Shown here: positions 1-11,346 of the stretch, in pieces
Numbering within the stretch: position 1 is the stretch's first letter
Layout: the number at the start of each line of letters is the position of its first letter
Source: Neurospora intermedia
Lineage: Eukaryota; Ascomycota; Sordariomycetes; Sordariales; Sordariaceae
Direction: 5' to 3'
DNA length: 64,000 nt
Assembly: GCA_037102815.1 (NCBI GenBank)
Contig: BTPP01000003.1
Coordinates: forward strand, 3,658,001 to 3,722,000
The notes under the pieces: generated by a model
What the model saw: the letters and a program-made list of their open reading frames with translations, nothing else
What the model was told of the DNA's origin: nothing
The model's database searches: none
Made by a program: the position numbers and the translations under genes

Positions 1-1
1 G

Positions 2-301
2 TTAGGGCTGCTGGATACCGTGCAAGGAGTGGGGTTGGGTATGGTTTTGCTGCTGACGCTCACGAGGCAGCATGTGGCTGCCACGCTTATTGGGGCGCAG
101 TTTTTGGGGGCAGTGTTTATGATGCTGGCGAGGGCTACGGCGCCGGATAAGGATGGGCCGGGAGATGTTTTCCCGGATTTTAGTGCGGGCGTGATGCCCG
201 GGTTGGGAAGGCCGTGGTTTTGGGTTGTCTTGGGGTTGCAGCTTGTGCTGCCGATTGGGTTTTTCAAGTTCTTTAGGAAGGAGCAGGTTGCTAAGCCTTG
301 A
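2..301 (+). CDS. C-terminal end of a multi-pass membrane protein (partial)
   Basis: The reading frame is open from the left edge (frame starting at base 2) to a TGA at 299-301, so only the last 99 or so residues are visible. They contain two hydrophobic stretches, one around VGLGMVLLLTL and GAQFLGAVFMML and one around WFWVVLGLQLVLPIGFF, separated by a polar Pro/Asp/Gly loop. The chain ends with a basic tail (FFKFFRKEQVAKP) of the kind found on the cytosolic side of ER or Golgi membrane proteins. I do not recognise the family and give no function. The start and upstream exons lie outside the window. Confidence 0.5.
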   Translation, partial: LGLLDTVQGVGLGMVLLLTLTRQHVAATLIGAQFLGAVFMMLARATAPDKDGPGDVFPDFSAGVMPGLGRPWFWVVLGLQLVLPIGFFKFFRKEQVAKP

Positions 302-758
302 GCGTGGATGTCAAAAGGAAGAGAAAGAAAAAAAAAAAAAAAGAGAAAGGATGAAGGTGAATGAATGGGATTCATGGGATGAAATGGCGGGAAGGAACAA
401 GCGGGATTCGGTTGCCTTTTACAAACTATTAACGACTGGACTGGATGTACGAAACTATGGTTAAAAGGGTCCTGTGGGATGAAATTGTATTGATACCCTT
501 TTGTTATAGAGACAGAGGTGGTTTTCGTTTGGTTATATATAGTATATACCCCCCGGTTACTAGAAGTATTTGGTTCAACACACTTAATATTCATAAGTGC
601 TTTTGGTCATCATTTGTGAAGCCTATCCAAATAGTTAAGGGAGAGTGGCAAAATGCATAAATGAAGGAGGGATGATGGACAGTGTCGCTTTGGTAGTGAA
701 CACATTGACTGACGAGCCACTACATGGATGCCATATTGACCTCAGCCCTTCATATTCA
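302..758. other. Intergenic spacer with A-rich tract
   Basis: This is non-coding DNA between the membrane-protein stop codon and tRNA-Phe. It contains a purine/A-rich stretch at about 319-351 just after the stop codon. No other structure was seen. Confidence 0.5.
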
Positions 759-847
759 GCGGGTTTAGCTCAGTTGGGAGAGCGTCAGACTGAAGTCCAC
801 TTCATTCGTAAATCTGAAGGTCGTGTGTTCGATCCACACAAACCGCA
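759..847 (+). tRNA. tRNA-Phe (anticodon GAA) with 16-nt intron
   Basis: The sequence folds as a tRNA. The acceptor strand GCGGGTT pairs with AAACCGC before discriminator A, the D-arm is TAGCTCAGTTGGGAGAGC, the anticodon stem is TCAGA/TCTGA around loop CTGAAGA, and the T-arm is GTGTG-TTCGATC-CACAC. The anticodon GAA (792-794) reads Phe codons. A 16-nt intron (796-811) sits one base 3' of the anticodon, the standard place for eukaryotic tRNA introns, leaving a 73-nt mature body. The acceptor stem has one G.A opposition (position 5 with 68); the other six pairs are Watson-Crick. Confidence 0.96.
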
Positions 848-1384
848 CTCAATTTTTACCTTTTCCCCTTTTGCCTACTCAGTGGTAAGTAAACATGAGG
901 GGTTTGTTTTTGCTTTCGCTTGGAACGAACAGTCGCCTCGTTCTTTTTTTTTTTGGGTGGTTATTCTATATACAAAAAATATGGTTGGAGGTCAAGTTGG
1001 CTGAGTAAAGGTATCCAGAACTTTTCGCACATATAACGTCCCGCTTAGTTGTGGTTGAAACAATTGTAAATAGCGTCCGGAACTCTGGCTGATATCGTTC
1101 TTTTGACTCGTAAACTCGAACCCAATTGCGACTTCTTTCTCCCCTCAATGTTGGCGGCCTGTCTTTGACGGTGATCGCAATCATCGTTGTTGCTTTCACA
1201 CGCTTCGCTTTGCAAATACCATTTCATGTCGAATAGCGATGAGACCGCAGTCCTAGGTTGCCAAATATGCAACAATCAATTCGCTGTCTATCTTGATACC
1301 CTCAACGCAAAACTCCCTGTCACCAAGGTATAAATCTCTCCATATCAAGAACTCCTTTTCCCCCATGATCTATGCACGTCAAGC
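848..1384. other. Intergenic region between tRNA-Phe and the WD40 gene
   Basis: The tRNA is followed within about 12 bases by a T-run typical of RNA polymerase III termination (ATTTTTACCTTTTCCCCTTTT), and a T10 run lies near 944-953. The rest is the presumed 3' UTR of the minus-strand WD40 gene. No gene was recognised. Confidence 0.5.
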
Positions 1385-3004
1385 TCAAGCCTCAAAAACC
1401 AGCACCACACCATCATCACCAGCAGTGACAACTCTCTCCCCTGTCTCCCCTTGCACGAATCCCAGAACACCACCGCCTTCTCCACCACTGTGTCCCCTCC
1501 ATTCCTTCATCAACCCGCTCACCGCGGTACCGCCCTGAACCGTCTGCTGGCTCGCCGTCGCACCACGCAGATCCCATCTCCTGACTACACCGTCCAACCC
1601 GCAGCTCGTCAACAACCACCCGTGCGTGCCGGGTTGCGAAGTCGCGCTCTTGACAAAGTCCACCTTGACAATCGCCTCGCCATCGTGCGCGCCGCGGATG
1701 TGCTTGCGGACCGCGAAAGAGCGGGATGTGTCGTACACGGCGATGCTGCCGTCTACCGAGCCGGCAGCCAGGAGGGTCTGCGGCAAGGGAGAGAAGGCAA
1801 GGGTTTCGATGCTGTCCCCTTGGACGGCGAGGGAGGCGAGGATGGCGCCTGCTTGGGCCGAGGGCTCGGTACCCGCAGCAGCGGAAGAACGTTGTGAAGG
1901 GGCGGGCATGCGACGGCCGGCAGGGCCGCGAATGGCAGGGGCGGGACGGGAGGCTGTTGGTTTTGTTTGTTGCGGCTGCTCGGAAAGGCGCGGTAGACCG
2001 ACAATCTTGATGTTACCGCCTGCGCCGCCGGCGGCGACGAAGTTGCCCGAGGGCGAGATGGCGACCGAGTAGAGACCGCCTTCGACGGCGAAGCGCTGGT
2101 CGGCTTCGGTGAGCGAGACGACGGTTTGGCCGTTGTCGGTGATGAGATTCTTGGCGGCGGCGACGCCCCAGACGTCGAAGACGTGCATGGACGCGTCCTC
2201 AGATACGGTGGCTAGCAGGTTGCCGTCGGGCGACCAGGCGCCGGCCGTGCACGGCCCCGTGTGCAGGAAGTAAGACTGGACGATCTGGATCGGGCTAGCG
2301 GCGTCGGTAGGGTCAATGGTAAAGACCCACACGGAACCGTCGGAGGCGCCGAGTGCGAGCGTGTTGGGGAAGTCGGCCGATGGGCAGGGAAGAAGCCAGT
2401 TGATCTCTTCGGTCTCTTGTGACTCGGCGACGAATTTGAACTGGAACTGGTTGTGGCCCGTGCCAACGGCGTACACGCGTAACCGGCCGTCCATGCCGGC
2501 GCTGGCGAGGAAGTCACCCTTGGGTAGTGTGAAGGCGATAGCGTTGATGCTGTCGGTGTGCCCGTCGATCTCGAAGATGGGGGTGAGCTCGGTGTTCTGC
2601 TGTTGGCCGGCGCTCGGGTCGGACTGGTAGCTGGGAGGGAGGACGGGGCGCGAGACGGCGGCGGAGGTGTCGATCACGTAGCCCTTGCCGGGCGCATCGT
2701 CGGCTTCGCCTTCGGAACCGCCTGTCGCGATAAGCTGTGGGTAGATGGGGTGTTGCGCAATGGCAAAGACGGAATCCTTGTGGGCGTCAAAGTAGGCGAT
2801 GCTGTCATTGTGTAGGAGAATCTCCTCATCGCCTTCACCCATCTCGTGGTCGTCATCGGAGTCCATAGCAACATCGCCCTCAGCGTCGTCACCCTCAAGA
2901 ACCTCATCAATCTCATCATCCTGGATAATCTCGTCCTCGTCGTGCATGTCGTTATCCTGGTGATCCTGGTGGTTAGGATCTTGGGAGTCTTGCGGGAACG
3001 TCAT
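1385..3004 (-). CDS. sqt1: WD40 ribosome-assembly protein, Sqt1/AAMP type
   Basis: A single exon encodes 539 residues from the ATG at 3004; another in-frame Met 25 codons upstream (3079) is less likely because it adds a non-family leader. The N-terminus is very acidic (long Asp/Glu run, about residues 15-65). WD40 blades follow, recognisable from repeats such as DAHKDSVFAIAQHPIYPQLIA, DGHTDSINAIAF and a final GDDGVVLVFEA. This layout matches the Sqt1/AAMP family. Yeast Sqt1 is a cytosolic chaperone that shields ribosomal protein uL16 (Rpl10) before it joins the 60S subunit. A Pro/Ala/Ser-rich insertion with basic residues (about 365-400) interrupts the propeller. The gene is divergent to the alcohol dehydrogenase gene. 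Family assignment is by sequence pattern, and the function is inferred from yeast. Confidence 0.88.
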   Translation of the reverse strand: MTFPQDSQDPNHQDHQDNDMHDEDEIIQDDEIDEVLEGDDAEGDVAMDSDDDHEMGEGDEEILLHNDSIAYFDAHKDSVFAIAQHPIYPQLIATGGSEGEADDAPGKGYVIDTSAAVSRPVLPPSYQSDPSAGQQQNTELTPIFEIDGHTDSINAIAFTLPKGDFLASAGMDGRLRVYAVGTGHNQFQFKFVAESQETEEINWLLPCPSADFPNTLALGASDGSVWVFTIDPTDAASPIQIVQSYFLHTGPCTAGAWSPDGNLLATVSEDASMHVFDVWGVAAAKNLITDNGQTVVSLTEADQRFAVEGGLYSVAISPSGNFVAAGGAGGNIKIVGLPRLSEQPQQTKPTASRPAPAIRGPAGRRMPAPSQRSSAAAGTEPSAQAGAILASLAVQGDSIETLAFSPLPQTLLAAGSVDGSIAVYDTSRSFAVRKHIRGAHDGEAIVKVDFVKSATSQPGTHGWLLTSCGLDGVVRRWDLRGATASQQTVQGGTAVSGLMKEWRGHSGGEGGGVLGFVQGETGERVVTAGDDGVVLVFEA

Positions 3005-4242
3005 CGTGGGCTCGCGCAGGAGTGTTCCTGGTATGGTTGTGAGGTCGGAGAAATATGAGGACGAATTGGCAAGGTCCAAGGAAGAAAAAAGGGTATAGAT
3101 AATGCTGAAGTTCGTGGTAGAGGTGTGCTGAATGATGGGTATAAAGAGACTTTGCGATCACGGCAACAGGTCTCTTCCTTATCGCCGATAAGGAGGGGCG
3201 GCTGAATAATTTTTTGCTTGATAAGCCGGCTTCAATACATCTGGAATCGCGGGGTTCCAGGGGCTTCTTCTTGGCATGTCTAGACTCTGAAGATCCACGT
3301 CCCCGGTCAGTAGTTGTCGCTGACATAATCACCAGATTCACAGCCGTTGAACTCAATGAGCTTTTGTACTTCGACTACGACGTTGGACTTTTCTCTTCAC
3401 GATCGCATCACATCAATGCACTGGATGTTTTGGATCTTCGCAGGTCCTCAGCAAACATCTTGATGAAGTAACCAACTTATTTCCCGACACATCGGAATTT
3501 TCCATAACGAGCTACATAGCATGGCGCCGCACCTCCTGATCGTCAACACCTGTTCGCTGAGGCAGCCACGGAATCCTGAATAGCTTCACTTCTTGTGACT
3601 GCTTTTAACGGCGGCTGATTCCTCTGGCCGTTTGTGGCACTCCATAAGTTTCTTTTGGGTGTGAACGCGTTGGCGCGGGGTGGTGACAGCTCGGCCTGCC
3701 TTTTGGCATCAGCGCCCTCCAACAAATCGCACCTCGCTGGGAATGATGGGTCTCTTCGAGTCGTGAGGCTGAATGACAATCAAGCGGTTTGTTTAGGTGG
3801 ACAGATCTCTTGAGAAGAAGGGCCTTCCAGAGATCGAGTATTGCTCTGTCATGGGATTGAGCTATGGCCATTGCACTCGGAGAACGGCTCAAACGAAGGG
3901 GGGAAGTGACGTCAAAGTTGTCATGGCGATGGATCATAGCCACATCATCCCACAGACACAAGCATAACCATAACACCGTCATTACGTTGAGAGTATATCT
4001 ATATCACGGCTGCGTGGTAGTGACGCGTCTGCTGTCCAATACGAGCTCTCCGAGAGTAGTGCCGGAACATGCTTCCCTCTCCACCTAGTTGTGTTGTCTC
4101 AAAAAGAGTCGTCTTCCTTTCACAAGTTACCCGCAGAGGTTCTCTCTCTCGTCTTGTTCATATCCCTATTCAACAACCAAAGGACAGGTTCTATTCATCC
4201 CGCTGTCTACACAGAACTCGTCCTTACACCCGCTTCGGCATC
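3005..4242. other. Divergent promoter region of sqt1 and adh
   Basis: About 1.2 kb separate the two start codons. The part just before the adh ATG is pyrimidine-rich (about 4120-4215), as is common upstream of strongly expressed fungal genes. Scattered ORFs here have no recognisable protein character. No repeats were seen. Confidence 0.5.
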
Positions 4243-5378
4243 ATGAGCAAGGCAGCAGACATCCCCAAGGAGCAGTGGGCGCAGGTTACTGAGAAGGATG
4301 GCGGTCCGTTGCTCTCTTCTCTTCCTGATCCAGTTCATGGAACTTTGACTTCGTGCTTTACTAACACCAGCACGCAGTAATCACTTACAAAAAAATCCCC
4401 GTTCCCACCCCGGGCCACGACGAAGTCCTCGTTAATATTAAGTACTCCGGCGTCTGCCACACCGACCTGCACGCGCTCGACAACGACTGGCCCCTGCCGC
4501 GCAAGACCCCTGTGATCGGTGGTCACGAAGGTGCCGGCGTAGTAGTCCAAAAGGGCGAGCTGGTGACCAACGTCGACATCGGCGACAAGGTCGGCGTCAA
4601 GTGGCTCATGTCTACCTGCTTCCACTGCACCTTCTGCCAGCAAGCCCTAGAATCGCTGTGCCCGAAGGCGCAGCTCTCAGGTTACACCAAGGACGGCACC
4701 TTCCAGCAGTACTGCGTTGCGAACGCCGCACACCTGGCCCGGTTCCCGCCGCAGACCGATTTATCCGCCGTCGCGCCCATTATGTGTGCCGGTTTGACAG
4801 TGTACAAGGGCCTGAAAGAATCCGACACGCGGCCGGGCCAGTACGTGGCGATTGTGGGTGCCGGAGGTGGGCTGGGCACAATTGGCATACAGTACGCCCA
4901 CGCGATGGGGCTGAACGTGATCGCCATTGATGGCGGCAAGGAAAAGGGCGAGGCATGCAAGAAATTGGGCGCGTCGATGTATATCGATTTCAAGGAGTCC
5001 AAGGACCTGGTGGCCGATGTGAAGAAGGCCACGCACGATGGACTGGGACCACAGGGCGTGGTCTTGCTGGCGCCGCAGGAACAACCGTTCCAGCAGGCCA
5101 CAGGCTATGTGCGGTCGCACGGCACCGTGGTCTGCATCGGCATGCCGGCGGGCGCCAAGGTGAGCATGCCGGTGTTTGATACAGTGGTCAGGATGATCAA
5201 GGTCAAAGGGTCGTATGTGGGCAACAGGGAGGATACGGCCGAGGCGTTGGATTTCTTTTTGAGGGGCAAGGTCCATGCGCCGTATAAGGTTATTGGGCTC
5301 AGTCAGCTTCAGAGCGTTTTCGACGAGATGAGGGCGAATAGGGTTATTGGAAGATATGTGATGGATATGAGCAAGTGA
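4243..5378 (+). CDS. adh-1: NAD-dependent alcohol dehydrogenase (zinc, class ADH1)
   Basis: Exons 4243-4303 and 4378-5378 give 353 residues, the usual length of fungal cytosolic ADH1. The 74-nt intron has a GTCCGT donor, a CTAAC branch site and a CAG end. Catalytic zinc ligands are seen in GVCHTD (Cys47) and GGHEGAG (His70-Glu71), with the third cysteine further on. The structural zinc is held by Cys101, 104, 107 and 115 ([17 protein letters not shown]). A Rossmann glycine motif (VGAGGGLG) binds NAD. The enzyme interconverts ethanol and acetaldehyde in fermentation or ethanol use. The C-terminus ends [10 protein letters not shown], as in yeast-type tetrameric ADHs. Nothing is odd about the gene. 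Confidence 0.97.
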
Positions 5379-6013
5379 CGGAAGGCCTATATCGCACTTG
5401 GTGGGCTTATCAACTCCCTCACTACACCGTATGAGAAACAAAGTTACGAGACTGTTTGACAGTTTTCCCGACTTGCCTTTTTCGATCTTCGAAAATAAAC
5501 AATACCGAATTTATTTTGACCTGACACTTTGACCCTTGGAAGAGACTGACCATTCCGACTTATGAAATCTATAAGCTCTTTTCTCTATCAACCATGGTTC
5601 TCTCTATCAGCATCCTGTTTGTTGTTAATCTAAGGCAGGTACCAAACCAGCTCTGCTCAAGAGGCATCTTGTGTAAATGAACCGCACCAACAACCCCACG
5701 CTGATGTCTCTTTCCCCTATCCTTTATTTTATCCCTTCCTATAAAAACCCAAGCAAGCCAAGCCTAGATTAGATCCTGTTGAACTCCTTTTTCTAGACCC
5801 CCCTGATCCGTTTTCATTACAGTGTTGAAAGTACGTGTTAAACGTAAGCCGTAAAAACATAGAACCACCGCTCACCCCTGAGTGGTTGAAATTACGTCAG
5901 GCTGCTCGAGTGTGTGCTAGCCTCCGGGTATATGTTGAAAGATGAAAATATGAAACCTGACCACCTTCCCGTCACTTCCCTCCCATATGCAAAATCAAAA
6001 ACTGCCTTAGTGC
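5379..6013. other. Convergent 3' region between adh and the P-protein gene
   Basis: Non-coding DNA holding the 3' UTRs of two convergent genes. The AT-rich stretches around 5480-5590 and 5720-5790 could carry polyadenylation signals. No ORF of interest was seen. Confidence 0.5.
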
Positions 6014-9000
6014 TCACTGCTCCTGGATGGAGGACTGGTTGCCACCGGTCGTATCCTCAACCGGAGGGCAGGTGCAGAAGAGGTTCAAATCACCGTACGC
6101 TACAAGTTGTTAGCCAATGTTTGGAAAGAAAAGAAAGGAGAGCTGTGCATCACTTACTATCGTTAACACGGGCAACGCTAGGCCAGAACTTCTTCTCCCT
6201 CAGCCACGGCAGCGGGTAAGCAGCCTTCTCACGGCTATAAGGTCTATCCCACTTGTTGCCGGCCTCGCCATCGCCGCCAATGATGTCAGAAATGGGGTGA
6301 GGAGACATCTTCAAGACGTTACCCTCACGAGGCTGCTTGCCCTCCTCGACCTCACGAATCTCCTCACGGATGGCGATCAAGGCGTCAACGAAACGGTCGA
6401 GCTCCTCCTTGGACTCGGACTCGGTAGGCTCGATCATGAGCGTGTTGGCGACGGGCCAGCTCATAGTAGGAGCATGGAAGCCATAATCTTGCAGACGCTT
6501 GGCAATGTCGATGGCCTGGATGCCGGAGGTCTTCTCGAACGGACGGGCATCGATGATGAACTCGTGGGCGCAACGGCCATGCTCGTTGGTGTACAAGATG
6601 GGGTAGTGCTCCTTCAGACGGCTGAGGAGGTAGTTGGCGTTAAGCAGGGTAACCTGGGTGGCCTTCTTGAGACCAGCACCGCCTGTTTCCAGTGGTTAGC
6701 ACACATAATCACATACACAACACACGACACAGCTCCAGGGACCAATGAACTTACCCATGAGAGCGTTGTAGGCCCAGCTGATGGGCAAGATGCTGGCACT
6801 GCCGTAGCTGGCACTGCTAACGGGCAAGTTGAGTTCGGTATTGGACATAGTCTTGGTGGTGGGCAAGAAGCCGGCAAGGTGCTCCTTGACGCAAATGGGA
6901 CCAACGCCGGGACCGCCACCGCCATGGGGAATGCAGAACGTCTTGTGCAAGTTCAAGTGGCAGACGTCGGCCCCAATCTCTCCAGGAGAGCAGAGACCAA
7001 CCTGGGCGTTCATGTTCGCGCCATCCATGTAGACCTGTCCACCGTGGGCGTGCACGATCTGGCAGACCTTCTTGATCGCAGGCTCGAAGACACCAAAGGT
7101 ACTGGGATACGTGATCATCATGGCGGCGAGCTCGTTTTCGTACTGCTTGCACTTGGCCTCCAAGTCGGCAAGATCAAGGTTGCCCGTCTTGGTGTCACAC
7201 TTGATGGGAACAACACGCATACCGGCCATGGATGCCGACGCAGGGTTGGTGCCGTGAGCGGAGACAGGGATGAGGCAGATGTCACGTTGGCTTTGTGCCC
7301 GGCTCTGGAGATACTTGCGAATGACGCGCAAGCCAGCGAATTCACCCTGGGCGCCCGAGTTGGGCTGAAGCGAGCAGGCATCCATACCGGTGATGTCAAT
7401 CAGCTGGCTTTCAAGTACCTTTGCAAGCCTCGAGTATCCCTCCGACTGGTCTGGCGGAACGAAAGGATGAAGGTTGGAGAAACCGGGAAGCGTGATGAGG
7501 GCCATCTCAGCACTGGCGTTGAGCTTCATGGTGCACGAGCCCAAGGGGATCATGGAATGTACCAACGACAAGTCCTTGGACTGGAGATGATGGATGTACC
7601 TAAGGAGTTCCGTCTCGGAGTGATGCGTGTTGAAAACGGGGTGAGTTAGGTAAGACGAAGTTCGACGCAGGGGTTCTGGAAGATGACCCAGCGGTCCGGA
7701 CTGCTTGATCTGCTCGGCATGGTGCTTCAAGAAGTGTTCAAAGATCACTTGCGGGTTAGCATCAAGGGCCTCATCTCTGCCTGTGATCTTGAGGCTCCTC
7801 GCAGCATCTTGGAATGCGCCAATGAGGCTGATAAGATCGTTTTCGGTGGTGGTCTCGTCAACACTGATGCCGGCCGAATCGGTGGAAATGAAGCGGATAT
7901 TGATACCTCTCTCTCTGGCGGCATAAACCAAGACCTTGCCGATATGGTCTTGGTTGATGACGAGGGTATCGAACGGCACCGCCGAACAAGAGTTGTTTGG
8001 CGAGTAGAGCTGCAGCCCGCAGAACTTGGCTGCAGACTCCAGGACCCTGGCCCCCAAGTTGCACCTTTCCGCGATTGCCCGAAGGCCCTCGGGACCGTGG
8101 TAAACGGCATAGAATGAGCTGATGTTGGCCAAAAGGGCTTGAGCAGTGCAAACATTGCTGGTGGCCTTCTCTCTGCGGATGTGTTGTTCTCTGGTTTGCA
8201 AGGACAATCTCAATGCGCGACCACCGAGACGATCCTTGGAGACACCAATCAGACGACCTGGCATCTTCCTTTTATGCTTCTCCTGCACCGCGAAGAAGGC
8301 CGCATGCGGGCCACCAAAGCCCAGAGGCACACCAAACCGCTGAGAGTTGCCAAATGCGATGTCGGCACCCCACTCGCCTGGAGGAGTCAACATGGTGAGA
8401 GCCAGAAGATCGGTTGCAACACTGAGAAGAGCGCCTTGCTTGTGAACAAGGTCGGCGAGCTGTCGGTGATCCAACACCTGGCCAGTTGTGTCTGGATATT
8501 GAACCATGACACCAACCAAGTCGTCGCCCAATTCTTCGAGCTTGGAGGGGAATTCGGGGTCGTGGAAATCCAGAGTGATGATGTTGACACCGAAACCCTC
8601 GGCGCGGCCCCTGAGGACGGCTCTGGTCTGAGGATGAAGCCTGTTGGAAAGGACATAGGTTTTGGCGGGCCTCTTTGCTCTGGATGCAGGGAGAGCATTG
8701 AGCGACATGGTCATGGCCTCGGCAGCAGCGGTTCCCTCATCCAGCAAGCTTGCATTCGCAATTGGAAGGCCGGTCAGGTCGGTGACCATGGTCTGGAAGT
8801 TGAGAAGGGATTCCAGTCTGCCTTGGCTGATCTCAGGCTGGTAGGGTGTGTAACTGGTATACCAAGCAGGACTCTCCAGCACGTTTCGCTTGATGACCTC
8901 AGGAGTGAGAGTGCCATAGTAGCCCGCACCAATCTGAGCCTTGACGCTATGCCTGTTGGTTGAGGCCATAGACTCGGCGATCTTCATGATTTCCCACTCT

Positions 9001-9446
9001 TGATGGCCCTGGCGGGTAGGGTATTTTTTAGTCGCGTGGAACCTGACACGGGTTTGCGGGAAGAGCTCGCGCTTCGACAAAATATCTGCGGGAATGACCT
9101 CCTGGACGAACTGATCCAATGACTCGACCGGCGGATCCAAAACCCCAAGCATTTCCTGAATGCTGGAGTTGTCGGGACCGATATGGCGACTCGCAAAGTC
9201 CTCACGGACAGGGAACAGCTCAGGATACTGGACCCAAGCAGTGCTGGGGATAATCTTCTGCAACTTTCCTCTTTGCGAAGATTCACCTGACGCCCATCGC
9301 AGGCCGGAGGCAGCCACCAGCGGTTGTGGGCACGAGATAGTAGTGGACGCCCTCAGTGGTAGGCGAGCGGGCATGGCACCTCGGAAAGCCATCGTCGAGG
9401 GCCCGACGATGTGACCCAGCCGGCCAACACGTCCCGGAGCAGTCAT
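6014..9446 (-). CDS. GCV2: Glycine dehydrogenase (decarboxylating), P-protein of the glycine cleavage system
   Basis: Exons 6755-9446, 6158-6682 and 6014-6099 give 1100 residues, fitting eukaryotic P-proteins (about 1000-1100). The introns (72 and 58 nt) have GTAAGT donors. Residues 1 to about 60 are basic and poor in acid, as in a mitochondrial presequence. The N-terminal half starts with [18 protein letters not shown]; the C-terminal half contains the PLP site HLNLHKTF with Lys near residue 835, followed by the glycine-rich [11 protein letters not shown] loop. The last exon encodes [15 protein letters not shown], the conserved C-terminal end. P-protein decarboxylates glycine and passes the aminomethyl group to lipoyl-H-protein in the mitochondrial matrix. 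Long antisense ORFs overlie this gene but are shadows. The 5' region is shared with tom5 in divergent orientation. Confidence 0.97.
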
Positions 9447-10949
9447 GATGGTGAGCTAACGGGACTGACCGACGAAAACGGGAATCGAATCGGCGGGGAG
9501 GATGAGGCAGGCCCGGACTGCCCGGCGGAATTGGTGGATTGGTAGGTTGGAGGAAGGTAGGTACCGCCGTATACGGGACAGGAGGAAAGATGGGACGAAC
9601 TTGAGTACGACAATGAAGGAAAAAGAAGAGACGAGACGAAAGGGCGAAGGAGAAGGAGAAGGAGAAAAGTAGTAACAGAGGAGTCAGGGAGGCGGGGCGA
9701 ATCTGGACGGACCGTCTCCCGAGTATCGATAGGGTTTCCCGATATCTCTCCAACCGCAACTGACACACACACACTCGCTCTCTCGTCTATCGAACCGGAG
9801 CCGGTCAACAAACAAAACAACAGAACGGAACAGTCACACCACTGTCCACCGGAAGAGATCAAGCCCCAACCCCAAAAGAAAAAAAGCCGGGCGCATCCCC
9901 GTCCCGTAGAGGCAGTTCCAATGACTACTAGCAGCAACACTAGTATGACGAGGTGAGTCGAGACTGTTGGCCCCATAGACCCCAATGGCCGGTTTATTAC
10001 CACTAACAAAGCCGCAAAGCGCAGATTAGAAAAAAAAAAAAAGATTTGGACCAGTCAGGACCGACACCCGTGATAGTGACTAACGTAATTGAGGAACTTT
10101 CGGCCGATCGAGTTTGAGTGACACATTGGAATGCGGTTGGAGACAGGGACTTCATCCCAAAGTACCTTCTACTTTTGAAGGGGGCCGTCAAGGCCAATAT
10201 CAACGACACACGCTGCAGTGGCTGGCACATGGGAGAAGAAACAGAGACGAAAGAGTACGGTGAGTGATCGAATTGATAACGCATCTGGCTACGATGGAAC
10301 GTTGAACTTGCCAGCATCGCCCAATCTCGTTCGTCATTCCTGTCGTCTGATTTAGGTTGAAAGTACTCGGCCAAGGAGGTTCTGTCGCTCCAGTCACTAG
10401 CTAAGAAAATCCCCGGGCCAGATCTTGTCCTTCTTGTGGGGTACGGGGTAAGAGGTACAGGGTACATGCCGGATGAGGATTGCCACTACCTAGCAGCAAA
10501 GATAGTCGGGTATTCTCGGGCCGACCGACGCCAGGGGTTACATGTTGAGGTTGCGCGGGACCTTCAGAGCTTTCTACAAGCGCTGGGCACTGCATCGACT
10601 GCCCTTGCCGTTCCCGATAGGTAAGCGCGTTGAGTTTTGATAACAGCTGATAAGACAACGAACCTAGGCACGCACGTACCTGCCTGCCTAGGTAAGCGAG
10701 CGAAATGAGGGGCGATTGGGAAAGAACCGACATCCCTAGCGGCTGGACACTGCGGCGCGGAAAGCCGTTCTGAGGCATGGCGTCACTGCACTGGCCCGGC
10801 CGGCACCCCAAACATGCAGGGGATCCAAAATTTCAAGACGACCCATACATTCACATCTTCCATTGCCCCATCGCATCCCGTCGTCCCGCCAGCAGCCCAT
10901 ATCGCGACCAGTCTACCAAAAGTAACATCAACGCGACTTCCATATCAAA
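9447..10949. other. Divergent promoter region of GCV2 and tom5
   Basis: About 1.5 kb lie between the start codons. On the minus strand the part next to GCV2 is strongly pyrimidine-rich (about 9590-9680), a typical fungal 5' leader. Short homopolymers occur (A12 near 10030). A small tract of repeated CCTGCCTGCCTAGGTA-like sequence lies near 10678-10697. No gene was recognised. Confidence 0.5.
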
Positions 10950-11346
10950 ATGTTCGGAGGATGTAAGTGCCGTCTTCATTGTTCAATTGGACTTTGACAG
11001 TCTTTTGCAGTCATTGAAAGGCAATCACACAAACCAATACACCAACCACCATGACCTCGTCTCCATTCCACTGGTACTGACATTTATTTACTACTTCACA
11101 GTCCAGCCCCCTGCCCTCTCCCGCGAGGAGCTCCAGGCCGCCGAGGCCGAGGCCACCTTTACCATCCAACGTGCCGTCTTTACTGCCGTTGCTCTTTACC
11201 TCTGTTCGTCTACCTATCAACCGGCCTGTCCTCGCTCTCCCCAGCTTCTCTCGCTGCCCTACGTCAGTCTGGTTCTGAGTGCTAACAAGAGGAAAAAAAC
11301 CTATACAGCTCCCTTCGTTATCGACGCCGTTAGCAAGGTTCTCTAA
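10950..11346 (+). CDS. tom5: Tom5, small subunit of the mitochondrial outer-membrane translocase
   Basis: Three tiny exons, 10950-10962, 11102-11203 and 11309-11346, splice to a 50-residue protein. The introns are 139 and 105 nt, with donors GTAAGT and GTTCGT and ends CAG. The protein begins MFGGFQPPALSREELQAAE, has a short acidic helix and ends with a single membrane segment (FTAVALYLSPFVIDAV) followed by SKVL. This is the plan of fungal Tom5, a tail-anchored outer-membrane protein that stabilises the TOM complex and passes precursors from receptors to the Tom40 pore. It is easily missed because no exon exceeds 34 codons. The assignment rests on length, N-terminal sequence and topology. Confidence 0.92.

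Noticed and set aside
645-1004. 119-codon ORF overlapping tRNA-Phe
   Set aside because: It runs through the tRNA and has no protein character.
6117-7649. 510-codon plus-strand ORF opposite the glycine decarboxylase gene
   Set aside because: It is a shadow of the conserved minus-strand gene. Its product has no recognisable motif and its frame is explained by codon bias of the true gene.
8139-8963. 274-codon plus-strand ORF opposite the glycine decarboxylase gene
   Set aside because: This is another antisense shadow within the same exon.
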